Source: Lepidodermella squamata (lineage: Eukaryota > Gastrotricha). Taken from it: a stretch of 64,000 bases of DNA. The stretch's first letter is position 1, and each line of letters opens with the position of its first letter. The stretch lies in contig JBLDXI010000054.1 of NCBI GenBank assembly GCA_047495785.1, positions 1,612,001-1,676,000 on the forward strand, written 5' to 3'. Shown in pieces: positions 47,313 to 56,911 of this stretch. The position numbers and the translations under genes are program-made. The notes below the pieces were generated by a model that ran no database searches, was not told the DNA's origin, and saw only the letters and a list, made by a program, of their open reading frames with translations.

Positions 47313-50300
47313 ATTGGAGAAAAGTATTTTCGAGAGATTGAAGCGGAGAATTGTGCGAGTGCTAATATAAATACTACCCGAGAGTCGAGAGTCGAGAAGG
47401 GTGGGAGTGAAATTCAGCTTAATGATGAAGGTGGAATGAATAAAATAAAAAGCTGATATGAAAGTCTTTCTGTTCTGAATCAAACTTTGAATTTCAAGAA
47501 GAACCTTTGTGAAATTCATACTCACAAAGAAACTCCTGAACGTCTTATATGGTCACAGCCGAGGTTTTTTGAAGGAACGGCTGGCACTTTTCGCACAATT
47601 TAAAGCAAGATCAAAGTCGTCAACCTACAAAACATGGCTTGCTTGCCTCGTATAGTTCGACCATCTTTATGGATAAAGGGAAAATGACCTGATTTGCTCT
47701 AAGCTCTTAGCATTAATTGTCGCTTGTCGCTATAGCAGACAACTAATTCAGATTGTTAACGATTGTGTTCCAAATCTTGTAATTCCTAACACATCTACTG
47801 CTAACTCAAGCGGTCTGAGCTCCAGGATTTGGATCCAGATTTTGGATCCGGGTTCTGGCTCTCAATTATGTTCAAATTGAAGGGTAGACAACCCTGACAG
47901 ATTCGAGGCAAGAAACATAGCGAATAGCGAATAGCGATCCTCCCACAAATATCAAGTCAAAATTCTGGTCAAGAAACTGTTTTTTAAAAGTTAAAAGTGA
48001 CGCCAGCTTATAATCCTGCTTTATTCAACCTCTTTTTATTTGCACATTTTTAAAACCCCATTGGAAATGAGCGCCGGTTGCGTAATCTCCCTAGTAATAA
48101 AATCGTCATGCATTGCCACGCGTGAGGCATACATGGCCATGCATAGTCATGCATGGGAATGTATTGCGGTTGTAACTTGTATTGCATGGCCATGTGTTGA
48201 AGTTGTTCAACTATTGCATGGACATGCGTTGCCGATGCATGGGAGCTGTAGCGTGGACATGCAGAATCGTTGCATGCGTAATGTGTGATCACGCGAGACG
48301 ACGCATGATCACGCGTGGAAACGCATGGGCAATACGATGCATGGCAACGCATGGAAAATGCAACTCGAACACATGGCCATGTGCATCCTAAATTGTGCTG
48401 CTCAGGCCATGGGTGCTGCTAATATGACCTCCTTCCAGCTTTCTAGTACTACTCCTATTTATACACCCTACCCTAGCTAACCCCATTCAGGTTTTTGCTA
48501 TCAAGTTGCTATCAAATTGAGAAGTCAAAGTTCATGCTTCTTTTTTACTCAGAAAAGCGGTAACAAGATAGCGCAGACAAGCATTAACACAGTGATGTGA
48601 GACAAGAAAGACGAGTTGCAAAAAAATATGCGATAGGATCGACACAGTTTGAAGACGGTGAAAGACATCAACTGCTGAGAAGTTGGTCAGCGTTAAAACG
48701 GCGAGCCGCGGCGGTAGGACTTCTGACATGAATCTGACAAGTACAACAGGATCGACACTCTACACGCAGCCCCGGGTTATCCCGGCGGGATGGATTCAAG
48801 CTAAGGCAAGCCAGAAGCCATTACCTAACATTTATTTATTTATAACAATAAATGAAAATTGATAAACATAATAAACTGTTTTTCCGTGGCTTTTTAATTT
48901 TTCACAACAAAGTACCTATTGAATATTTTATTAATAAAATCAACTCACATTCATGCCGCTCGTCAATGTGTCAGGAAAACGTCTCCCCCATTTGCAGCTT
49001 CCATATTCAGGCTCTACTTTTCTCTGGGCATCGTTTGGTCCACACACGGTCCCAACGGAACGGCGACTCATTCGAATACTCAGAATTATAGGGTAGACAG
49101 CCTAAAACATGATACATTGTTTACTGCAATATTAATGTAATTACACCATAGAGAACAGAAGTACAAGAGAGGAAACTCACACTGGAAACTTGAAAAATTA
49201 CATAGAGAACGGAGTGATCAGAGAGAACACTCGCTTATTCGCTAAGCTAACGCTAATAATTTCTAAATTATTGTTTAATAATTTTCAAGCTGGATTTTTT
49301 TAAACAAGTTTACTTGTGAACATGAGGTATTTTTCATCAATTTTCAGGGACCGTCATGTCAGCGGGTAATGTCCTAATCTTAAGCCCTTTCGAAAATTAG
49401 CTCATTAATACTAAGAGATGTTATAGAAAAAAATTCAATGAGCAGCGAGGAAAATTGACACAGCTAGGACTATGTGAAATAAGGCCTTCCTTGTTATACT
49501 TCATGTGGCTTCAAAGGCCGAAATTCACTACTAGGGTGAGTATAATCATTTCAAAAGTGGAAAATTTGGGTTCCTCAGCTTCGATAACCCCTATGAATAT
49601 TTGTTCCAAAATTGTGGACCTTTTGTCAATTCATGAACAAATGTAATACAATTCTATTAGGCCTAAATACTGATCTATTAGTTTATTACCTATACATCCT
49701 ACACGGCTGCTTTTTTAGATAGTTGAGCAAGTCGATGCTATATGGTTTGTGGTTTGTAGCGCCGAAAAGCTGACCGAAAATTCATTGAAGCGCCAAATCA
49801 AGCTGTTTACCCAGGGTATTTTTATAGCAAAAGGAATTTTGGATATTCGAAAGGAAAGATGTCTTCAGAATTTCATTATATCCCCAAATTGGTCAATCTT
49901 AAACGAACGATTTTAGGCTTGTTCGATAGCCCTAGTCATCATCTATACGAACAAGTACGATTCCTAAGATTTGGAGACAAATTGAAGATGCTACGAAGAA
50001 AATTAAAAAATTTGCTGCGGATTAAAGTATTTTCCATTTCTGGTATAAATGTGTATAATCATGATCACGAGCGACGGTCATGCCTCATACTGAAAATCAC
50101 GGAGAACCTTATTATCATTTATTTCGCTTTTATTTCGCATTTTTGGCCAAATGGTTTCTCGAAATTAGGTTTCCCAATTTCAGTCATAATTTCAAGGCAC
50201 TGCCCTGTTTTTTTTCAAACGGGGTTCAAGTCCTGCCTTGTATTTAGGGTCTGCGCTTTATTTTTCGAACCTAATCAGTCAGTCTAAATTACCTAGATCA

Positions 50301-52110
50301 ACAGTTAAAACCGCCGAATAACCACTATCGCTACTTACCTTCAAACTGTGAATACATAATTTTGCTGAAGTATTTAAGGTGTGTAAAGGACATTAGTGCA
50401 CTTACTGATGAAAAGTCGCAACCTATCCAGCTTCAACCACTTGTCCAACAAGCGCCCATGCAATCCCGCGTCATTCAAGCCCCGCCTATTATTACGTTAC
50501 GGTTCTGCCCTTTATTATTCACATGATCATCACCCTCTGCCCTTAATTCTGGTTCTGCCCTAAATTTCGATCCTGCCTAAATATTCGTAAAATCGGTAGA
50601 TTTATTAAATTCAACGTAATTCAAAGAATAAGACGCATTCTTCACTTTAGAATTCATTCATTGGCTAAAGTCACTAAGAATATTCGAAAAGCGACCTTTT
50701 GCTTATCTAAATTAGGTTCCGCAACATGCAAAATTAATTCCCTAAATAATATTCGGTTCATTAAGGGTTTCGCTAAAATTCGCGAAAGTTGAGGAGATTT
50801 TAAAACTTCTCAGCGGCGGTATAATCGCAGGCCCAGTCATTAACATAGGCGATTATTGAAATTCGTCGATGCATAGTCCTATCTCGAATAGTAGCCTAGG
50901 CTACTACGGCACGTGTGCTCTGCTGCGCTGAACGGTACCGTGGCGTGGGGTAACTTGGCCGTAAAAGTCGCCTTCTGGTCGATATCTCATCGAGAAAAAC
51001 CTTTTTTCACGAATTTTTTTCATGAGAACATTCCTTGCCACCTGAGCTACAACTCCCTTTTTACCGAATTCGAAAAATCGTTTTTAAATGACAAGGAAGG
51101 TCAGTACCAACTCGTTCATTTTAGGCGCTGAGATTTTGAGCATTTATAACAAGGAATTCTGGGATCGAAGGAAGACGCCGATTTCACCGAAAGTTTCCTC
51201 TCGGTGATATCTTTCAAATGACACCTTGAATTCGGAAAACTGATGTCGCAATCGCGAGCGGTAATTACCTGAATTAACTTGGCCGATTTTTAACGTGCGA
51301 AATGCGCACTAAAATTTGGCCTATACATGAGAGGGCATGATGAATCATCGCCCTAGTTTCTGCCGGATGTTTCATAAAACTTGATTGAAATTGGGTGGAT
51401 ATCTCGTCTTGATGCTTATTGTAGCCCGAAAAGTTCAGTAACTGAAGAATAAATATCAATGCAGTGTGTTATTTCAATTGAAATATTATGCGCTTAGAAA
51501 AGCATGAAAATCAAGCACATGATTTACATACAAGCTTTCATAAAAAAGCGTGAATTCGGGTCGCAAAAGTCCCTGTATTTCATGCCCCCAAGTTAGGGCT
51601 CGATTTTTTTCCCCGAATTCATGTCGCGTGCTGAGATTCATGCCTTTGAAAACTGAATTCATGCCTTTTTTTCCTGTGTTGCATAAGCCTATCCCAAATA
51701 GAAGCCTAGTCTTGAATAGAAGCCTACTTTTCCCCATTTTTCGAGGTATCATTTTTGTATAAGCCCGGGTTAGTATTTCGGTAACTACGGTATATTCCTG
51801 CTCGTACGTCGTACGCGACTATACGACCTGGTTTAGCCTATCAGTGATATAGCGGATTCAACCTACACTATACGGCATCAAAGCCAAGAACAGGTACCTA
51901 AGCCACCGCCAAAGTAGAAGGAATTCCACGCTTCTGGCCTGTCCAGAAGCTTAGAACCCCTACTACTGTTAAGGTGGATATAGATGACCTGATAATCCGA
52001 ATTAAATTAAATTGAAATTCAAGTGACACGGAGTAAAGGAGCAGGGTTAAAGGAGCGTTTAAACCACAGACCACAGTTTTATTTATTTTGCAGAAAATAG
52101 AATTTATTCC
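47313..52110. other. Long intergenic region without recognised gene
   Basis: Apart from the 3' UTR of gene C (to ~47470) and the GCATG-rich block at 48100-48380, I see no gene, RNA or repeat family here. Open frames (the longest 142 codons at 49859-50287) lack signal peptides, motifs or paralogs and have AT-driven composition. Confidence 0.45.
48100..48380. repeat. GCATG-rich low-complexity block
   Basis: Dense, irregular repetition of GCATGG, CATGCAT and related words on both strands (palindromic core CATG / GCATGC). The block lets both strands stay open as His/Met/Cys-rich frames, which is a composition effect. It may be a degenerate microsatellite. Confidence 0.6.
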
Positions 52111-52410
52111 TCATACGTAGACCTGCCCAACAATCGCGCCACAGTTTTGGCATACATAAAATGTTCCATCGTTTATAATATCCGGATCATCACAACCGCA
52201 ATCATGCATATTGCAAGCTGTTTTCGAAATAGTTATCCAGGAAAAGGCTGAGGTATTTTAATACTTACCTGAAGAGTCGAGAACCTTTTTAGGACAGTAA
52301 GGACAGTCCAGGCGGTTAAGTATTTCAGCAGAGAATTCGATATAGGCGCAGCAGGGAGACCGATAAAATGAATTCGCGTCAATAAAAACTATTGTTTCTC
52401 GCTGATTCAT
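52111..52410 (-). CDS. Small two-exon zinc-ribbon protein (82 aa)
   Basis: Exons 52410-52269 and 52217-52111 join in frame (249 bases, 82 residues). Exon 1 begins MNQRETIVFIDAN and carries SPCCAYIE...DCPYCPKK; exon 2 encodes CNMHDCGCDD and FYVCQNCGAIVGQVYV. The VC-x2-CG-x-IVG box resembles the TFIIB-type zinc ribbon, but no cyclin fold follows. Related boxes occur at 52639 and near 53780, and the CPxC part resembles the 53350-53463 peptide. They lie beside the Polinton-like element and may belong to it or to an older insertion. The role is unknown; nucleic-acid or polymerase binding is an inference. Confidence 0.5.
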
Positions 52411-52638
52411 TATTTAACGGTTGCTGCAATGCGTCATCTCTATATCGAACCCACTGCTCAAAATCGATGATGACGCATAATGTATGACGAGCCAGTGTGG
52501 GAACAAGGTTGGTAGTTCGATTCTTCTATATGTGTGCTCTCGCGGTGAAATTTTATGCCGAATTTGCCGAATCATAGCCCCTTTACATGCTGTCAACTGT
52601 TTCCTTTAGAATTAATTTGAAAAATTACCAAGTTCACC

Positions 52639-52746
52639 ATGCCTGGAAACGACTGCGAACATACTGGAGACAAACATATTGTGGAGGATGACATAATGGG
52701 CACGGTAGTTTGCAATGACTGTGGCAATACTGTTGGGCATCGCTGA
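52639..52746 (+). CDS. Minimal TFIIB-type zinc-ribbon peptide (35 aa)
   Basis: The short frame ATG-to-TGA encodes NDCEHTGDKHIVEDD, then VVCNDCGNTVGHR. It has C-x-H and C-x2-C pairs spaced as in exon 2 of the gene at 52111-52410 (C-G-C...VCQNCGAIVG). Its homology to that gene is the reason to list it. It could be a complete micro-protein or one exon of a longer gene; no donor site is obvious. Confidence 0.4.
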   Translation: MPGNDCEHTGDKHIVEDDIMGTVVCNDCGNTVGHR

Positions 52747-53159
52747 GAATGGAACTGTTGAAACGGGAACCGAGAAACAGGATCAAGCCTGGATCCATAT
52801 GCTTAAGGCCTGTACCTATCATTACAGTCATATTTGAACATTGAACATTAATTATAAGTTGTTAGATATACGCTTTTATCCAGTTGGAATATTCAAATCT
52901 AACTCTACTTCAGGCCCCATTATGAAACATTAGCTTAAGAGTCATAATCATAACGCAAATAAAACGATATACTGCGACTGAAGAGGTGCTGTGTAATAAT
53001 ACCCAAGAAAATACCGGAAAGCTATGACATGCCGTCTCATTGTAAGTAGCAAGGTTTCCGACCGGTCAGATATTTATTTCTCTTAAATATTTTAATGGCA
53101 AAGATATTAATTTTCCTTAAATATATTAATGGCAAAAGTCAAATATTGGTCGTATTTTA

Positions 53160-53291
53160 TCAACGAGTAGGCCCGCATGGTTCACAAGGTCCATCAGGTC
53201 CGTAGGCTCCACTACAAGTCCTCGGGGCTCCATCATAAGGTCCACCAGGCCCCCAGGGTCCGCAAGGTTCGCATGGTTGTTGCTGATTCAT
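53160..53291 (-). CDS. Pro/Gly/Cys-rich small protein (43 aa) or exon
   Basis: Begins MNQQQPCEPCGPWGPGGPYD and ends with GPDGPCEPCGPTR. Two CEPCG boxes lie at either end of a Gly-Pro-rich stretch. A splice acceptor (TATACAG) lies a few bases before the ATG, so it might be the last exon of the gene starting at 53463. The N-terminal MNQ matches the 52410 gene. The function is unknown. Confidence 0.35.
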   Translation of the reverse strand: MNQQQPCEPCGPWGPGGPYDGAPRTCSGAYGPDGPCEPCGPTR

Positions 53292-53349
53292 TTCGTAACC
53301 TGTATATGGGAAAACTATGAAGGCAATATCGACGATTTTCAAACGCTTT

Positions 53350-53463
53350 TCAAACTTGAAACGGAGAAACAGGATATTTTCTGCCGCAGTAAGGACAGGA
53401 AAGGCAGTCAGTTAATTCAACGGTAGATTCACTGTGCTTACAAAACGGGCACTCTAATCCCAT
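53350..53463 (-). CDS. Small zinc-ribbon peptide (37 aa)
   Basis: Encodes MGLECPFCKHSESTVELTDC, then CPYCGRKYPVSPFQV: a C-x2-C ... C-x2-C ribbon. Exon 1 of the 52111-52410 gene has the matching order (C-C ... CPYCPKK), so the two are probably paralogous. It may be complete or the first exon of a spliced gene with 53160-53291. Confidence 0.4.
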   Translation of the reverse strand: MGLECPFCKHSESTVELTDCLSCPYCGRKYPVSPFQV

Positions 53464-53763
53464 AAAAACTTTCGTATATAGAAAACTGCCAGCTGATTCA
53501 GCTACATGTTTTCTCTCGTTGCCGGGATAATATCGACCGATTTCGATCGAGGGCAGAGGATAAATTATTTAACGTCAGCTCGTTTGTGCACTGCATTCGT
53601 AATCACCCTAAGCACGCTTACTCTTGCAATTGGTTGCATTTTTTGCTCTTGGAGAGAAATCCGTCTTCTCTAACTGATGCGAGGACCTGACGAGACTACT
53701 CAAGAGAGCATCCTGATAACTGAATCTCAAAGTACTGAAGAATGCTTCGATATGCCTACATTC

Positions 53764-53902
53764 GATATACCTCTTTTGCAATGAGGCGGTATGTCTCGTC
53801 TGTGGAGAAATTGTTGGCGACGAAGAATTGAAATCGGAACTTACTGCTGCCACTGTTGTCAAGTATCTGTTCTTGCCTAGAACTTCACATGCCTTCATCT
53901 GA
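53764..53902 (+). pseudogene. Third TFIIB-like zinc-ribbon fragment
   Basis: One frame reads FCNEAVCLVCGEIVGDEELK to a stop at 53902. The VC-x2-CG-x-IVG box matches those at 52.1 and 52.6 kb. The upstream ATG (53751) is in another frame, and the C-x-H pair is displaced, so this is either one exon or a broken copy. Confidence 0.35.
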
Positions 53903-54122
53903 TTCAGAATAATTATTTACTGATCCAGCGATGTTCAAAGCTAAACTTCTCGATAAAGCAATTATTCGAACCTTCTAATGTTTTAATTTTGAAATGTTCG
54001 AACACTTGAAAAGGAAATCGACAACGCTGTTAATTTCAACATATATATGACTGAACGTTCAAACATTTGAATAATGGAACATCGAAATATCGAAATATTT
54101 TAATTTCTCAAATAAATATAAG

Positions 54123-54380
54123 ATGCTTCGTCGCAAGGTAATAAATCCCGACAAAATCAGCCAAGCAATCCATGAATATCAGAATAGCTCTAAGACAGTA
54201 GATAAAATCGCAGCTGAAGTGGGACTCAGCAGAGGCACGATTTACTATCATTTAGGCAAACAACAACGCGTCTCATCGCTGAAGGGCGGTGGCATCAACG
54301 TTAGTCTGATTCCAAAGGATGTCTCTCATGTCGGCGGCAAGGAAGCTTACCTGCTAAGAAGAAGATTTCTCGGTAAATAA
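54123..54380 (+). CDS. Helix-turn-helix DNA-binding protein (85 aa)
   Basis: ISQAIHEYQNSSKTVDKIAA followed by EVGLSRGTIYYHLG is a Psq/resolvase-like helix-turn-helix (residues ~10-47). The C-terminal part is basic (LLRRRFLGK). First gene of the element's rightward group; just 7 bases separate its stop from the next ATG. A regulator of element transcription is a reasonable inference. Confidence 0.65.
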   Translation: MLRRKVINPDKISQAIHEYQNSSKTVDKIAAEVGLSRGTIYYHLGKQQRVSSLKGGGINVSLIPKDVSHVGGKEAYLLRRRFLGK

Positions 54381-54387
54381 TATAATC

Positions 54388-54723
54388 ATGGAGAAAGGAT
54401 TTCTTTCATACACAGAGGTCGATGAAATCGTCGACGAGAAGGATCAAGATATTGACAAACTGAAGCAGGAAGTTGAGATTATCAGCGATCAGTATTCCTC
54501 GCTCAAGAGACAGTCCTCAAATACCCGTATTAAGACTTTGGAGAACGAGAAGGCTGTCATTGAACAGAAATACAGCGATTTGCTGACTGCAAGGGAAAAA
54601 GAAGATAACGACCGTAAGTTACAGAGCCAGAGGCGCAAAGCTGAGCTGTCTGAACGGCGACAGAAAAGGAAGTCAGATATAGAGAAATTCATAGCTGAAA
54701 TGAGGGCGCGACGAGAAAAATAA
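54388..54723 (+). CDS. Coiled-coil protein (111 aa)
   Basis: Almost entirely charged heptad-like sequence (DKLKQEVEIISDQYSSLKRQ, KTLENEKAVIEQKYSDLL, then many K/R/E). Predicted long coiled coil with no catalytic motif. Second gene of the rightward group. It may be an assembly or DNA-packaging accessory protein; the function is not recognised. Confidence 0.6.
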   Translation: MEKGFLSYTEVDEIVDEKDQDIDKLKQEVEIISDQYSSLKRQSSNTRIKTLENEKAVIEQKYSDLLTAREKEDNDRKLQSQRRKAELSERRQKRKSDIEKFIAEMRARREK

Positions 54724-54741
54724 AAATCGTTTTAATACTTA

Positions 54742-54996
54742 ATGAATACTTACTCGAGTGCCCAAGAAGAAATAATCTCATATATTAAGGTGCTTGTTAG
54801 AGAACTTCAGATCGACTGCTTAAGGACGAACACCCAGCTTCAACGCATTTTTGTTGCATTGAGTGTAATCGCCGCGTTGCTAGGGTATTTTGTGAATAGG
54901 GATAGAATTAAAAAGCCTTCGAAAATCAAAGGCAATCATGCTAAAGCAGTTAGAGCACCAAAGAAACGTGTGATATTTTACTCGCCTTTTCGCTAG
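54742..54996 (+). CDS. Small single-pass membrane protein with basic tail (84 aa)
   Basis: A helical N-terminus, one membrane segment (IFVALSVIAALLGYFV) and a strongly basic C-terminus (KKPSKIKGNHAKAVRAPKKR). Third rightward gene; it ends one base before the convergent gene at 54998. The function is unknown. Confidence 0.6.
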   Translation: MNTYSSAQEEIISYIKVLVRELQIDCLRTNTQLQRIFVALSVIAALLGYFVNRDRIKKPSKIKGNHAKAVRAPKKRVIFYSPFR

Positions 54997-54997
54997 C

Positions 54998-55579
54998 TCA
55001 AGGGACGTTCACACCATGCTTTTTGAGTTCCTCAAGAAATATTTGCGTGCGATCACAATTTAAACTCTTCTGGAGCAACTTTTTCATATCATGGAATTTC
55101 TCGTTTTCTCTCATAATAACCTGATACTCAGTGTCACTGATGTGGTTATCTTCCAGGGCTGTTTTGATCATGTCGCCTATTGAGTTGGCTTTCGACATGG
55201 CAAGAGTGGCGATTCTTTCATGTTTTTCGGCTTTCCTTTCGAACTTTAAGTCAAGCAGGTTGAGAACAAGTATGACCATGCCGCCCGAAGCTGCAGTAAT
55301 CTCCAACATGATACCGGTTGGGAGGCCAAGTGACAGTAGTGCGATTCCACCAATCGCAAGCGATGTTGTGCCGCCCGTTATTCCATGAATAGTAGCTTTG
55401 CAAATTGACGAAAAACGGGAATATCTATTATAAAGCTTCTTTCTTTTCGATATTTCTGTGTTGAAAACATCATTTAGGCGCCGGAGCTCAGCAAGCCTGA
55501 ACTCTTGAGTAGAAGACATCTGTAGTCTGGGAGCAGTGGGGTAAATACTTTCTACTGTTTTTAGCTGGTTGTCATTCAT
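54998..55579 (-). CDS. Maverick-type membrane protein (about 193 aa)
   Basis: The frame is open upstream to overlap the previous gene, but the first ATG is at 55579. A charged helix (ELRRLNDVFNTEISKRKKLY) precedes two adjoining hydrophobic segments (TSLAIGGIALLSLGLPTGIM, ITAASGGMVILVLNLL). The C-terminal half is KFERKAEKHERIATLAMSKA...DNHISDTEYQVIMRENEKFH. I recognise this layout from uncharacterised proteins of animal Mavericks. Likely a membrane-inserting virion or host-membrane protein; the role is unproven. Confidence 0.6.
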   Translation of the reverse strand: MNDNQLKTVESIYPTAPRLQMSSTQEFRLAELRRLNDVFNTEISKRKKLYNRYSRFSSICKATIHGITGGTTSLAIGGIALLSLGLPTGIMLEITAASGGMVILVLNLLDLKFERKAEKHERIATLAMSKANSIGDMIKTALEDNHISDTEYQVIMRENEKFHDMKKLLQKSLNCDRTQIFLEELKKHGVNVP

Positions 55580-55593
55580 TCTGAATATATGTA

Positions 55594-56253
55594 TCACGTA
55601 TTCTTTAGGTTAGAAATAATCAAAATGTATGACAGTTGTATGCTTTCGTCAGCTGCTGCAATAACCGTTAAGCTATCATTCAATCGGAATTGCTCTATAA
55701 AGGAACAGTATTCATTGCTGCTCTCCAAATTAACATTGTTATAGTTGAAGTATTTCGAGAACAAGTTACCGTTGTTTTTGAAGAAATCAAGGGTGAAGGA
55801 TGTGGCTCTGTTGTCGTCCAGCCGGAACCACATTTCCACTCTGGCTGTTACGTCTGCCCGAAACACTAAGCTATCGCTTACTTCAGGCATTCCGGAAATC
55901 ATGTTATCAAAACTTAGCTTATTCTCGCGCGCAAGAGAAACCTTGCCAGAGCATATCAATCTGGAAGCCCGAATCGCGCCATCGTTTGGATTTATTGGTG
56001 GATGGATGTTCGTGAGCCTAGCATTTTTAAAGTCAACAGTCTGATCGGATTGAATCATTAAACAACTTCGCTCAACCCAATTTTTACTAACAGCATCGTT
56101 GTCGAAAACGGGGCCGCCCAAATTTTCGATGCAGTAGCTATTCGCGTTTAGGTTTGCCGCGAATGGAGTACTGCCGTCTGCCCTCAAATAAATTGCTGCC
56201 TGTCGTGCATTTTCAAACCATTCACTTGGAATGAATATTTCATTCGATCTCAT
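55594..56253 (-). CDS. Fiber-like protein with tail-fiber repeats (219 aa)
   Basis: Residues ~33-61 (ANLNANSYCIENLGGPVFDN, then DAVSKNWVE) match the (D/N)x(N)xxIxNLxxPxxxxDAxxKxYV repeat of phage tail fibers. Residues ~75-99 (FKNARLTNIHPPINPNDGAI) are a second, weaker copy. The C-terminal half is beta-rich (KLSFDNMISGMPEVSDSLVF, TSFTLDFF). A trimeric fiber or attachment role is an inference from the repeat. The ATG at 56253 overlaps the end of the upstream zinc-ribbon gene by 14 bases. Confidence 0.6.
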   Translation of the reverse strand: MRSNEIFIPSEWFENARQAAIYLRADGSTPFAANLNANSYCIENLGGPVFDNDAVSKNWVERSCLMIQSDQTVDFKNARLTNIHPPINPNDGAIRASRLICSGKVSLARENKLSFDNMISGMPEVSDSLVFRADVTARVEMWFRLDDNRATSFTLDFFKNNGNLFSKYFNYNNVNLESSNEYCSFIEQFRLNDSLTVIAAADESIQLSYILIISNLKNT

Positions 56254-56746
56254 AATGAGCGATGACTAGATTATACTTATTCCGCCATTGCCTCAGCGTC
56301 TTATCGTTAACCGATTTCACGTGTACGCTCTGTGCCACAAGGTCGTATCCATGTTCCTGAGCCAGAGCTTTGATAACAAAGTCAAGGTGCATCATATTTT
56401 GATCGGGAAAGAGTTCTGCATAGCCCGAGTCAAACTTGATAAAGCTCGACATCAGCCTCTCAAGTTGAGGAGGTAGCATTTCTATACCGCGCTTTTTAAT
56501 TACAGTCATTAAATGCCATTTTCGTTTGTAAGGTACTAATTTGAATGGCGGGGAGTGCTCACAGTATGGATAACATAAACCGCAGTTTGGGCATACGTTG
56601 AAATTCGCCCTTTCGTCAAGCAAAAGTTCTGTGGCACACGCATCGCAATACACGTAAGGCATGGTAGAAAATGTCTTTCTCACTGATTTAGAATTCTCAA
56701 AATTATCCATCAGTCTCTTCAATTCATCTTCAACGGACGCTTGCAT
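56240..56746 (-). CDS. VLTF3-like zinc-ribbon transcription factor (168 aa)
   Basis: A zinc ribbon at residues 34-55 (YCDACATE ... VCPNCG; C-x2-C-x14-C-x2-C) is followed by FKLVPYKRKWHLMTVIKKRG and IEMLPPQLERLMSSFIKF. This order and spacing resemble poxvirus late transcription factor 3-like proteins of large DNA viruses and some Polinton-like viruses. The remainder is helical (MMHLDFVIKALAQEHGYDLV). It would direct late (capsid) gene transcription. I am unsure whether it is a true VLTF3 homolog or a convergent ribbon protein. Confidence 0.55.
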   Translation of the reverse strand: MQASVEDELKRLMDNFENSKSVRKTFSTMPYVYCDACATELLLDERANFNVCPNCGLCYPYCEHSPPFKLVPYKRKWHLMTVIKKRGIEMLPPQLERLMSSFIKFDSGYAELFPDQNMMHLDFVIKALAQEHGYDLVAQSVHVKSVNDKTLRQWRNKYNLVIAHYEIE

Positions 56747-56911
56747 CCTTTTTATCTACGACGGCGTTTCTCTTTAACATTCTTATGAATTTATACTTTG
56801 TCATACCGCAGAGTGTACAAGATCCTGTCATGAGAGCTCGGTTATTACGAGTGGCTAATTGCTGCTCATTCACTGATTTAGTGTTTTTCCTACAATGCAG
56901 GCAATACATAT

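Larger units (their letters stand above)
42736..47470. repeat. Right arm of the large inverted duplication
   Basis: Reverse-complement counterpart of 35290-38769. From the inside outward it holds the ~100-base inner block (42736-42836), the two tandem units, a 5'-truncated RT fragment that is mostly missing from the left arm, the gag-like flank, and YTCC gene C with its 3' UTR. The flank 45180-45690 is nearly identical to 36610-37130. Confidence 0.85.

Noticed and set aside
48040-48391. His/Met/Cys-rich frames on both strands
   Set aside because: Produced by GCATG repetition; no signal peptide or partner.
49859-50287. 142-codon open frame
   Set aside because: AT-driven composition, no motif, no paralog; not strong enough to call a gene.
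55579-55597. Start of the element's membrane protein at a GTG (55597)
   Set aside because: An ATG six codons downstream (55579) is the ordinary eukaryotic start and keeps the whole recognisable protein.
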